Below are positions 1 through 6,361 of a stretch of DNA of 6,717 nt, one piece after another (positions within the stretch are counted from its first letter, which is position 1; each line of letters begins with the position of its first letter). The translations under genes and the position numbers were made by a program. The notes beneath the pieces were generated by a model. The model was not told the DNA's origin. It made no database searches and worked only from the letters and a program-made list of their open reading frames with translations. Source of the DNA: an uncultured Clostridia bacterium (GTDB lineage Bacteria; Bacillota; Clostridia; Oscillospirales; CAG-272); contig CAJGDZ010000094.1 of NCBI GenBank assembly GCA_904502055.1, positions 1 to 6,717 on the forward strand. Direction: 5' to 3'.

Positions 1-2
1 CC

Positions 3-125
3 AACTTGATTGCTAAGGTATCTTCTCGCTCCACTTCTCGCGCAGGCGACACGGTTAAGGTTGCTCTTGATACCTCGAGACTTCACATCTTCGATCAGGA
101 CACCGAGCGTTGCATCGTTCACTAA
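3..125 (+). CDS. Sugar ABC transporter ATP-binding protein (MsmX/UgpC type), C-terminal 40 residues only
   Basis: An open frame enters from the left edge and ends at TAA 123-125. Its 40 residues include GDTVKVALDTSRLHIFDQDT and end CIVH. This matches the end of the C-terminal TOBE/MOP-like regulatory domain of MsmX/UgpC-type ATPases, where a 'GD.VKLALD..KLHFFDPETE' pattern is usual. Such ATPases energise import of oligosaccharides or glycerol-phosphate and often serve several ABC permeases at once. The Walker motifs lie outside the window, so the assignment rests on the tail alone. A hairpin follows directly, so this is probably the last gene of its transcript. A shared ATPase could supply an importer for the glycosidase and sugar-kinase genes downstream, but that link is inference. 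Confidence 0.8.
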   Translation, partial: NLIAKVSSRSTSRAGDTVKVALDTSRLHIFDQDTERCIVH

Positions 126-132
126 GTTTAAA

Positions 133-175
133 AAACCAAGGCTCTTGCAAGCAATTGCAAGAGCCTGTTTGGTTT
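133..175 (+). terminator. Intrinsic terminator hairpin after the ABC ATPase gene
   Basis: A perfect 11-bp stem (140-150 with 155-165) closes on a GCAA tetraloop at 151-154. Outer arms AAACCAA (133-139) and TTGGTTT (169-175) can extend it across a 3-nt bulge. The A-rich left flank and T-containing right flank suggest a factor-independent terminator. The downstream T run is interrupted by G, so termination may be leaky and some read-through into the next gene is possible. Confidence 0.75.
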
Positions 176-193
176 ATGTGTAAAAATATCTTC

Positions 194-200
194 GGGGAGG
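194..200 (+). promoter_or_regulatory. Ribosome binding site of the FAD oxidoreductase gene
   Basis: GGGGAGG ends 6 nt before ATG 207 and fixes that start. No convincing -35/-10 pair lies between the preceding hairpin and this site. TTGCAA (155-160) and TAAAAA (181-186) are 20 nt apart, which is poor spacing. The gene may depend on terminator read-through or on a weak promoter. Confidence 0.7.
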
Positions 201-206
201 ATACAA

Positions 207-1292
207 ATGGAACGGGAAAATCCGGTGGTTTACGATGTTGCCGTGATCGGAGCAGGTCCTGCAGGCGCTGTTTTTGCAAAAGAACTCAGCGAGACGCGTC
301 CCGATATTAAAATTCTGCTGATCGACGGACAGTCAAAGGATTCGGCGAAGCCGTGCGGCGGACTTTTGGCTCCCGATGCGCAGAAGCTTTTGGCGCGCTT
401 CGATCTGGCGCTTCCCAAAAGCGTTCTTGAGGATCCGCAGATCTTTGCGGTAGAAACGATCGATATTGAGCAGAGGCTGGTTCGATATTATCAGAGACAT
501 TATTTGAATATGGATCGCTACGCCTTTGACCGATGGCTTCTTTCCCTCGTGCCTGACCGTGTGAAGATCTTAGAGGAAAGATGCAAAAGTATTACCAAGG
601 AGGGCGACCTTTACTGCCTGCATGTAACGCGCGGAGCAGAGGAATTGCAGGTGAGTGCGCGAGCACTTGTGGGCGCAGACGGCGGTGGCTCACTTGTCAG
701 GCGAACCTTCTTTACCCCTATGCGGGTTCAGTACGTGGCGATACAGCAATGGTTTGAAAATCGTAAGCAAAGCCTGCCCTATTATTCCTGCATTTTTGAT
801 GCCAAAACGAGCGACAGCTGCTCGTGGACAATACATAAAGGAAGTTACGTTATCTTTGGCGGCGCGTTTAAAAAGAAGGGATGCCGAGAAGCGTTTGACG
901 TGCAGAAGGCAAGGGTTGAAAATTTTCTCGGCAGTTCCTTTGGAGAGGCGCTGAAAACCGAGGCGTGCCTTGTTTCAAGCCCGCGTACGATGAAGGATTT
1001 TTGCACGGGAGAGGGAAGTGCGTTTCTTCTTGGAGAGGCGGCAGGCTTTGTCAGTGCCAGCTCGTTTGAGGGGCTTAGCAGTGCGATGTATAGCGGAAAA
1101 CTGCTTGCCGATGCCTTTGCGCAGGGCGGAGTCTTAGAGAAGGTACAAAGGAGATATCGCACGGGTACGCGTTTGCTGCGCCTGAAGCTTCGCATGAAAG
1201 CGATAAAGCGGCAGATCCTGTGTTCACCGTTTACACGCGGTTTGATTATGAAAAGTGGGATGGAGGCAATTTCTCCTTATAAAAGGAAATAA
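207..1292 (+). CDS. FAD-dependent oxidoreductase, geranylgeranyl-reductase-like family
   Basis: This 361-residue protein has the layout of p-hydroxybenzoate-hydroxylase-fold flavoproteins. The N-terminal Rossmann motif GAGPAG is at residues 15-20, with an acidic end of beta-2 (LLID, about 37-40). A KPCGG motif at 48-52 is typical of the geranylgeranyl reductase group. A GADGGGS box is at 156-162 and the second FAD motif GEAAGF at 276-281. No signal peptide or membrane span is evident, and the tail is strongly basic. Relatives reduce isoprenoid double bonds or oxidise diverse substrates, and many in Clostridia are uncharacterised, so the substrate is unknown. A strong RBS supports ATG 207. It uses TTA and TCA codons that the next three genes avoid, and that operon has its own promoter, so functional linkage to it is doubtful. 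Confidence 0.85.
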   Translation: MERENPVVYDVAVIGAGPAGAVFAKELSETRPDIKILLIDGQSKDSAKPCGGLLAPDAQKLLARFDLALPKSVLEDPQIFAVETIDIEQRLVRYYQRHYLNMDRYAFDRWLLSLVPDRVKILEERCKSITKEGDLYCLHVTRGAEELQVSARALVGADGGGSLVRRTFFTPMRVQYVAIQQWFENRKQSLPYYSCIFDAKTSDSCSWTIHKGSYVIFGGAFKKKGCREAFDVQKARVENFLGSSFGEALKTEACLVSSPRTMKDFCTGEGSAFLLGEAAGFVSASSFEGLSSAMYSGKLLADAFAQGGVLEKVQRRYRTGTRLLRLKLRMKAIKRQILCSPFTRGLIMKSGMEAISPYKRK

Positions 1293-1318
1293 ATCTTTGA
1301 GAAAAACCGCGAAATGTA

Positions 1319-1347
1319 TTGACAAGAGAAGCGTCAAGTGCTAAAAT
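1319..1347 (+). promoter_or_regulatory. Promoter of the three-gene sugar operon
   Basis: The -35 TTGACA (1319-1324) and -10 TAAAAT (1342-1347) are separated by exactly 17 bp, with a TGn extension at 1339-1341. This is a near-consensus vegetative sigma-factor promoter. Transcription should begin near 1354, giving a leader of about 85 nt before ATG 1440. An inverted repeat TTGAC/GTCAA (1319-1323 and 1333-1337) overlaps the -35 element and spacer. Confidence 0.85.
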
Positions 1348-1354
1348 AGTCATA

Positions 1355-1379
1355 GGTAAAAACAAAAATAGTTTTAACC
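1355..1379 (+). promoter_or_regulatory. Candidate operator: near-palindrome at the predicted transcription start
   Basis: GGTAAAAAC (1355-1363) and GTTTTAACC (1371-1379) form an inverted repeat with one mismatch in nine and a 7-bp spacer. A further half-site in the second orientation, TTTTTAACC, lies at 1393-1401. The position just downstream of the -10 element suits a repressor site. The binding protein is unknown. The same half-site was not found near the local DeoR-type repressor gene. Confidence 0.5.
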
Positions 1380-1426
1380 AAAAAATAATGTATTTTTAAC
1401 CTTTACGAAATTCAAAGAAAGCGTTC

Positions 1427-1433
1427 AGGAGGA
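1427..1433 (+). promoter_or_regulatory. Ribosome binding site of the Gfo/Idh/MocA gene
   Basis: AGGAGGA ends 6 nt before ATG 1440. It is a near-perfect Shine-Dalgarno match and fixes the start of the operon's first gene. Confidence 0.8.
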
Positions 1434-1439
1434 GTAAAT

Positions 1440-2570
1440 ATGGAAAAAGTACGTTTTGGAATCATTGGTTGCGGACTTATGGGTAAAGAGTTCGTGGGCG
1501 CGGCCGGAAGGTGGTCGCATCTGGAGGAGCCGTGTGCAGCCCCGGAGATCGTGGCGATCTGCGATACCAACGAGGCTTCGTTTGATTGGTTTCTCTCGCG
1601 TGTGCCCTCGATCAAGTACACCTACACCGATTACAAGGAGCTTCTGAAGAACGACGAGATCGATGCCATCTACTGTGCCGTTCCGCACGTTCTTCACGAA
1701 AAGATATACGTTGACATCATCGAAAGCGGCAAGCACTTCATGGGTGAAAAGCCCTTCGGTATGGATATGGCGCAGAATGCGGCTATCGTTGAGGCGGTAA
1801 AGCGTCACCCCGAGTCGGTGATCCGTTGTGCGGGTGAATTTCCGTTCTACCCGGCGGCAAGAATGCTGGTTAACTACGTTAAGGAGGGCAAGTGCGGACG
1901 CATCCTTGAGGTCAAGTGCGGCCTTTGCCACTCCAGCGATATGAATCCGCAGAAGCCCATCAACTGGAAGCGTATGATCAAAATGAACGGCGAATACGGC
2001 TGTATGGGTGACCTTGGTCTGCACGTTGAGCACATTCCGATCCGCCTTGGCTGGATCCCCGATAACGTATGCGCCAAGCTTTCCAATTACGTGACCGAGC
2101 GTCCCGACGGAAAGGGAGGTATGGCTCCCTGTGAGACCTGGGATAACGCGGTTTTGCTTTGCGATTCCAAGGACAAGGACGGCAACAAGTTCCCGATCAC
2201 CTTTGAGATGAAGCGTATGCAGCCCGGTGCCACCAACGAGTGGTATCTGGAGGTGTACGGCATGGATATGTCGGTCAAGTTCACCACCGCCGATCCCAAC
2301 GCCTTCTACTTCACCGAGGCTATGGGCGCCGAGCAGGCTTGGTGCAAGGTCATTGTCGGTAACAAGCCGCAATTCAAGACCGCGACCGCCGGTATTTTTG
2401 AGTTTGGCTTTGCCGATGCCATTCTGCAGATGTGGGCCTCGTTTATGCACGAGATTGAGGGTCACGAGGTGGAATTCGGTTGTCTGAGACCCGAGGAGAC
2501 CGTCATTTCCCATAAGCTGCACACCGCGGCGCTGAGATCCGAAAAAGAAAATGCAATTATAAAGATGTAA
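1440..2570 (+). CDS. Gfo/Idh/MocA-family NAD(P)-dependent sugar oxidoreductase
   Basis: This 376-residue protein starts with a Rossmann nucleotide-binding motif (FGIIGCGLMG, residues 6-15). It carries the family signature E-K-P at 103-105 (GEKPFGMD), whose Lys lies in the active site. The second conserved motif GDLGLHVEH (190-198) supplies Asp191 and His195, in the positions of the catalytic pair seen in sugar and inositol dehydrogenases. No export signal is seen, so it is cytoplasmic. Family members oxidise or reduce hydroxyl/keto groups of sugars, inositols and sugar derivatives with NAD(P)H. The exact substrate cannot be told. It is first in the operon, with an aggagga RBS 6 nt before ATG. 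The stop is followed within 12 nt by the aminotransferase start, suggesting linked steps such as reduction of a keto-sugar made by that enzyme, or the reverse. Confidence 0.92.
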   Translation: MEKVRFGIIGCGLMGKEFVGAAGRWSHLEEPCAAPEIVAICDTNEASFDWFLSRVPSIKYTYTDYKELLKNDEIDAIYCAVPHVLHEKIYVDIIESGKHFMGEKPFGMDMAQNAAIVEAVKRHPESVIRCAGEFPFYPAARMLVNYVKEGKCGRILEVKCGLCHSSDMNPQKPINWKRMIKMNGEYGCMGDLGLHVEHIPIRLGWIPDNVCAKLSNYVTERPDGKGGMAPCETWDNAVLLCDSKDKDGNKFPITFEMKRMQPGATNEWYLEVYGMDMSVKFTTADPNAFYFTEAMGAEQAWCKVIVGNKPQFKTATAGIFEFGFADAILQMWASFMHEIEGHEVEFGCLRPEETVISHKLHTAALRSEKENAIIKM

Positions 2571-2582
2571 GGAGATATAACC

Positions 2583-4124
2583 ATGCTTAGAAACATTTCC
2601 CGTTCGCTTGCCGACCTTCTCGGCAAGGAATATATGCAGGCGGTAAAGACCGTTGCTGTTGAAATCAATGGTATGGACGAGGCTGAGGCCGACGCTCTTA
2701 TCAATGAAAAGGTGGACTTTTTCCCCGAGGATTACGTGGCGCGTATGGACGCGATGGCCAAGCGCACAGGCGAGAAGATCGTGGCCTCGTTTGAGGACAC
2801 GCTGGTTGGTGCTCCCACCGATTCCTTCAAGAAGGCGGCGCACAACAATATGGCCCCCATCGGCGGTGTTGGCTGTACGCGTATCGGCCAGGACGGCCGC
2901 GCGTATCTGATCGCCAAGAGTGAGCACTATCACGCCTCGCTCGGTCACAATTTCCCCGGCTACAAGCTGATCACCAACGCGCGCAAGCTGGGCATTCTGA
3001 ACGCTACACATAACAACACGCGCGGTTACATCACCCGTCTTTGCGAGCGCCGTATCATTGCGGCGGCCAACGGCGTGGACGCCGAGAACGCCGTTGAGGG
3101 CGTGCTTGCTTCCACCGAGCCTCAGGTGCTCAACCGTGTCATCAGCCTTGAGACCGGAAGCCTTGCGGTTGAAGCCGGTATCAAGATGATGCTTTCGCGT
3201 TTCTATAAGCTGGACGATAGCTTTGAGGCACCCAAGTACGAGGGCAAGATTCCCGTGTTCTTCATTATGGAGGACAACAAGGAGGGACTTACCGCCAACT
3301 ACCACGGCACCACCATCTTCGCGCAGACTCTGCGCGGTATGTGGCCTACCTTCTATGGCAAGTGCATGGAAAATGAGATCTACAAGATCGTCAGCGTAAA
3401 GAAGAACGACATCAAGGACTTCGCGGAAAAGATCAAGACCTACAACAGCGGCAAGTACAAGACCGCCGGCTTTTTGCACGAGATCATTCTGATGAACTAC
3501 AGCGGCATCCGTCTGACCACCGAATTCCTTCAGGAGGCATACAGGCTTTGCCACGAGAGCGACACGCTTACGCTCAGCGACGAGATCCAGTCCTGTATGT
3601 GGTATGACGGTATGTTCTTGTTCCGTCTGTACGGCCTTACCCCCGATTTTGTTATCATCGGTAAGGGCTTCCCGGGCGGTGAGTATGCGGCAAGTAAGGT
3701 CATCACGACTGCCAAGGCCGACAGTCTTAACCAGTTTGGCGCTCTTGTTACCAATGGCCAGGAGGAGTTGGCAAGCCTTGCTTACCTCATTACCATGGAG
3801 TTCTCGGCCGCAAACGGCGACCGCATTCAGGAGATGGGTGACAAGGTCGAGGATGCTCTGAAGGCACTTGCCGCCGAGTATCCCACGCTTCTTGGCAAGC
3901 CTGAGGGACTTGGACACCTTTCGGCCATCCACTTCCACGAGGTAGAGAAGGCGGCCGCCTTCACCAAGATCATGGGTGAGCTTTGCGTGGATATGAGCGC
4001 ACAGCTTTATAAGGCTGATTGCCCGCCTGCGGTACTTCTCAAGCTTCCGCTGATTACCGACGAGACCGTGCTTGACGTGGTCTGCGATCGCGTAAGACAG
4101 GGTCTTGAGAGACTTTCCCGATAA
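2583..4124 (+). CDS. Divergent class-III (acetylornithine aminotransferase fold) PLP-dependent aminotransferase
   Basis: The 513-residue protein shows the class-III landmarks in order: TGSLAVEAGIK (191-201, phosphate-binding region), YHGTT (240-244, ring-stacking aromatic and His-Gly), Glu300, DEIQ (333-336, Asp to the PLP nitrogen), Lys361 in IIGKGFPGG (Schiff-base lysine) and Thr390 in VTNGQ. The Asp-to-Lys and Lys-to-Thr spacings (28 and 29) are about one residue shorter than in ornithine aminotransferase. The usual EPIQGEGG is replaced by EIILMNYSG, and the GFGRTG that normally follows DEVQT by CMWYDG. A long N-terminal region makes it larger than the usual 400-450 residues. It probably moves an amino group between an amino donor and a keto/aldehyde compound, but an isomerase or racemase role is possible. 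AAGGAG overlaps the preceding stop, 8 nt before ATG, and the kinase gene follows without a gap. Confidence 0.88.
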   Translation: MLRNISRSLADLLGKEYMQAVKTVAVEINGMDEAEADALINEKVDFFPEDYVARMDAMAKRTGEKIVASFEDTLVGAPTDSFKKAAHNNMAPIGGVGCTRIGQDGRAYLIAKSEHYHASLGHNFPGYKLITNARKLGILNATHNNTRGYITRLCERRIIAAANGVDAENAVEGVLASTEPQVLNRVISLETGSLAVEAGIKMMLSRFYKLDDSFEAPKYEGKIPVFFIMEDNKEGLTANYHGTTIFAQTLRGMWPTFYGKCMENEIYKIVSVKKNDIKDFAEKIKTYNSGKYKTAGFLHEIILMNYSGIRLTTEFLQEAYRLCHESDTLTLSDEIQSCMWYDGMFLFRLYGLTPDFVIIGKGFPGGEYAASKVITTAKADSLNQFGALVTNGQEELASLAYLITMEFSAANGDRIQEMGDKVEDALKALAAEYPTLLGKPEGLGHLSAIHFHEVEKAAAFTKIMGELCVDMSAQLYKADCPPAVLLKLPLITDETVLDVVCDRVRQGLERLSR

Positions 4125-4133
4125 GTGGATCCT

Positions 4134-5519
4134 ATGGAAAAAACGTATTGTCTTGCGGTGGATATCGGTGCCTCCAGCGGACGGGTAATGCTCGGCTCGC
4201 TTGAGGGGGGCGTGATCGTCACCGAGGAGCTTCACCGCTTCAAAAACGGCGCACAAATGAAGAACGGCCACCTCTGCTGGGACGTGGAGATGATGCTTCG
4301 CGAGATCAAGATCGGCATGAAAAAGTGTGCCGAGCGCGGCATTGCTCCAAAGTCGATCGGCATTGACTGCTTTGGCGTTGATTTTGTCCTGATCGATGAA
4401 GAGGGAAACGTGCTGGGCGATGCTGTGGCTTACCGTGACAATCGCTCGGTCGGCTACCGTGAAAGCGCACCGCTGACGCCCGCCGAGATCTTTATGAAAA
4501 ACGGCTCGCTCGGCTCGTGGTTCAGCTCGGTGTACCAGCTGATGTATCTTCGTGAGCACACCGATCTTTTGGATAAGGCCGCGCACTTTATGCACCTGCC
4601 CGACTATCTCAATTACCGCCTTTGCGGTGTTGTGGCCAACGAGCTGACCGTCGCACAGACCTCGATGGTTATCGACCCCGAGCGCTGTGCGTTTGACGGC
4701 GAGCTCCTTGAGAAAATGAATCTCCCGACAAGAATGTTCGGCAAGCTGTCGCGACCTGCTTCTGTCGTCGGACGCCTTACCGAAGAGGTTCGGGCTGAGA
4801 CCGGAATTGACTGCGTGGTGGTACAGCCCTGCGAGCACGACACCGTGTCGGCAATGGCGGCGGTGCCGAGAAGGGAAGGCGAGGAGTGCCTGTTTATCAG
4901 CTCGGGTACCTGGTCAATGCTTGGCACCTTTGTGGAGCGTCCGCTCATTAGCGAAAGGGCCATTGAGGCCGGCTATTCCAATATGTACCTTACCCCTACC
5001 TGCAACGGTCTGCTTCGCGGTATCACCGGCCTTTGGATGGTGCAGTCCATCAAAAAGGAGCTGGGCGACGCGTATACGTTTGACAAGCTCTGTGAGTTGG
5101 CGGAAAATTCCGACTACAAGGATATCATTGATGTGGACGATAAGGTGTTTGTGGCACCCGAGTCCATGATCGGCGCGGTGGAGCAGTATCTTGCCGATCA
5201 CGGCCTCCCCGAGGCAAAGGGCATTGGCGACGTTATGAACTGCGTCTACCGTAGTCTGGCAACCAAATACGCGGAGAACGTGATCAAGCTGGAACGGCTT
5301 ACGGGCAAAAACTACGATCGCATCTATATCGTGGGCGGCGGATCGCGGGACACCTATCTCAATCGCCTGACGGCCGAGTTTACCGGCAAGCAGGTCTTTG
5401 CGGGTCCCACGGAGGCTACGGCCATCGGAAACATTGCCGCGCAGCTTACCGCGTGCGGAATTTTTGCCGATCTTGGTGAGGCGAAAAGGGCAATTCCTGC
5501 GCCCCGAAGGGCGAACTGA
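4134..5519 (+). CDS. Rhamnulokinase-like FGGY-family carbohydrate kinase
   Basis: From ATG 4134 the protein has 461 residues. It shows the N-terminal DIGASSGR motif (10-17), GIDCFGVDF (76-84), YRDNR (100-104), catalytic-base motif HDT with Asp236 (RhaB of E. coli uses an Asp at nearly the same position), SSGTWSMLG with GTW at 258-260, and the ATP-site motifs GGGS (401-404) and GPTEATAIGN (424-433). These are rhamnulokinase hallmarks, so ATP-dependent 1-phosphorylation of a ketose such as L-rhamnulose is likely. The region matching RhaB's TNEGG reads SNMYLTPTCNG, so the sugar may differ. GTG 4125 directly follows the previous stop and is an alternative start. ATG is preferred because MEKTYCLAVDIGASSGR matches family N-termini. 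Neither start has a strong RBS, which suggests translational coupling. No rhamnose isomerase or aldolase gene is seen nearby. Confidence 0.9.
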   Translation: MEKTYCLAVDIGASSGRVMLGSLEGGVIVTEELHRFKNGAQMKNGHLCWDVEMMLREIKIGMKKCAERGIAPKSIGIDCFGVDFVLIDEEGNVLGDAVAYRDNRSVGYRESAPLTPAEIFMKNGSLGSWFSSVYQLMYLREHTDLLDKAAHFMHLPDYLNYRLCGVVANELTVAQTSMVIDPERCAFDGELLEKMNLPTRMFGKLSRPASVVGRLTEEVRAETGIDCVVVQPCEHDTVSAMAAVPRREGEECLFISSGTWSMLGTFVERPLISERAIEAGYSNMYLTPTCNGLLRGITGLWMVQSIKKELGDAYTFDKLCELAENSDYKDIIDVDDKVFVAPESMIGAVEQYLADHGLPEAKGIGDVMNCVYRSLATKYAENVIKLERLTGKNYDRIYIVGGGSRDTYLNRLTAEFTGKQVFAGPTEATAIGNIAAQLTACGIFADLGEAKRAIPAPRRAN

Positions 5520-5524
5520 AATAA

Positions 5525-5557
5525 AAAAGGTCATCGGATAGGATCCGATGACCTTTT
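5525..5557. terminator. Bidirectional intrinsic terminator between convergent genes
   Basis: A perfect 14-bp stem (5525-5538 with 5544-5557) closes a 5-nt loop. It has A residues on the left arm and T residues on the right arm, so U-rich ends form in transcripts from either side. It lies 6 nt after the kinase stop and 11 nt beyond the stop of the opposing repressor gene, and can end both transcripts. Confidence 0.9.
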
Positions 5558-5567
5558 CATTTTGACA

Positions 5568-6326
5568 TTAAACGGTAACGACCTCGATGCCAAGCGCGCG
5601 GAATTTTTCCGCCTCTTCCTCGGGGGTCTTGGCGTCGGTGATGATCTTGGAGATCTTATTAAGACAACCGATGGTGGTGAAGTGGACCTTGCCGATCTTG
5701 GTGTGGTCGGCCACTACGATGACCTCGCGTGCCCGCTCGATCATGGCGATATTAATGTCGGTCTCAAAGGGCTGATCGCTGGTAACGCCATTGACGGTAT
5801 CAATGCCGCAGACCGCCAGAAACAGCTTGTCAATGTTGAATTTTCCGAGCTGGGCAATGGCCTCCACACCGTAGGTGGAGCCGGTCTCGCCGTTGAAGTT
5901 GCCGCCGATGAAAACGGTCTTCACGTTGGGGTGCTCCTTGAGCTCGTTGGCAATGTAAATGGAGTTTGTGACCGCACAAAGATTGATGTTTTCGGGCAGA
6001 TAGCGCGCCACCTGAAGGGTGGTGGTGCCGGCGTAGATGAGCACCGCCTCCTCGGGCTTTACGAGCTTGGCGGCATATTTGCCGATCTTTTCCTTTTCCT
6101 CAAGGTTTTTTATGGTGTTGGTCTCAAACTTGTCATTGATTCCGCGTTGCTTAAGAAGGGCCTTTCCGAATTGTCTTGTGATGAGTGAATTGCGCTCCAA
6201 AGCGATCAGGTCGTTGCGGACAGTTACCGCCGAAACGCCAAAAAAGTCGCGGATGTAGTTAACATCGAGCACTTTTTCCTCTTGCAGCATTTCGTATAAT
6301 TTGGCGCGGCGTTCTTCAGTCGTCAT
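5568..6326 (-). CDS. DeoR-family transcriptional regulator of sugar metabolism
   Basis: The 252-residue protein has an N-terminal DeoR winged helix-turn-helix at about residues 4-58, with recognition segment VSAVTVRNDL (31-40). A DeoRC sugar-phosphate sensor domain follows, with YAGTTTLQVA (97-106), VTNS, FIGGNFNGETGSTYG, the GIDTVNGVT stretch and VVADHTKIGK. Such proteins usually repress sugar-use operons and are released by a phosphorylated sugar. The position usually held by Asp in the '(D)xGTTT' motif appears to be Tyr97, which may alter effector binding. GGAGG 7 nt before ATG 6326 supports the start. It faces the kinase gene across a shared terminator and diverges from the glycosidase-like gene, so regulation of both flanking units is likely but unproven. 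Confidence 0.92.
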   Translation of the reverse strand: MTTEERRAKLYEMLQEEKVLDVNYIRDFFGVSAVTVRNDLIALERNSLITRQFGKALLKQRGINDKFETNTIKNLEEKEKIGKYAAKLVKPEEAVLIYAGTTTLQVARYLPENINLCAVTNSIYIANELKEHPNVKTVFIGGNFNGETGSTYGVEAIAQLGKFNIDKLFLAVCGIDTVNGVTSDQPFETDINIAMIERAREVIVVADHTKIGKVHFTTIGCLNKISKIITDAKTPEEEAEKFRALGIEVVTV

Positions 6327-6333
6327 CGGGATT

Positions 6334-6338
6334 CCTCC
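6334..6338 (-). promoter_or_regulatory. Ribosome binding site of the DeoR-family gene
   Basis: On the minus strand GGAGG sits 7 nt before ATG at 6326-6324, fixing the start of the repressor. Confidence 0.75.
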
Positions 6339-6343
6339 ATTGA

Positions 6344-6357
6344 AAAATTATAATTTT
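6344..6357. promoter_or_regulatory. Possible autoregulatory palindrome at the deoR-type gene start site
   Basis: AAAATTATAATTTT is a perfect 14-bp palindrome lying just downstream of the repressor gene's -10 box, over its predicted transcription start (near 6355). The place suits autoregulation. The surrounding sequence is very AT-rich, so chance is a real alternative. Confidence 0.3.
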
Positions 6358-6361
6358 AATT

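Noticed and set aside
110..310. Small plus-strand open frame across the hairpin
   Set aside because: It spans the terminator and runs into the flavoprotein coding sequence in another frame, with no RBS and no recognisable domain.
1271..1290. Small inverted repeat TCCTT/AAGGA at the end of the flavoprotein gene
   Set aside because: The stem is only 5 bp with no T run after it, too weak to call a terminator.
1354..1439. Possible riboswitch in the ~85-nt operon leader
   Set aside because: The leader is AT-rich without conserved aptamer motifs or a terminator/antiterminator pair; operator repeats explain its structure better.
1425..4838. A 1137-codon open reading frame on the minus strand
   Set aside because: It is codon-aligned antisense to three well-supported genes, has a low-complexity His/Leu/Val-rich translation with no recognised domain, and is explained by the absence of TTA, CTA and TCA codons in the sense genes.
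4914..5534. A 206-codon minus-strand open frame
   Set aside because: It overlaps the conserved C-terminal half of the kinase, including its ATP-site motifs, and crosses the terminator hairpin, so it is a shadow.
5562..6188. A 208-codon plus-strand open frame
   Set aside because: It lies entirely opposite the DeoR-family gene, is Gly/Asp/Leu-rich without a recognised domain, and has no RBS. The minus-strand gene has full domain support.
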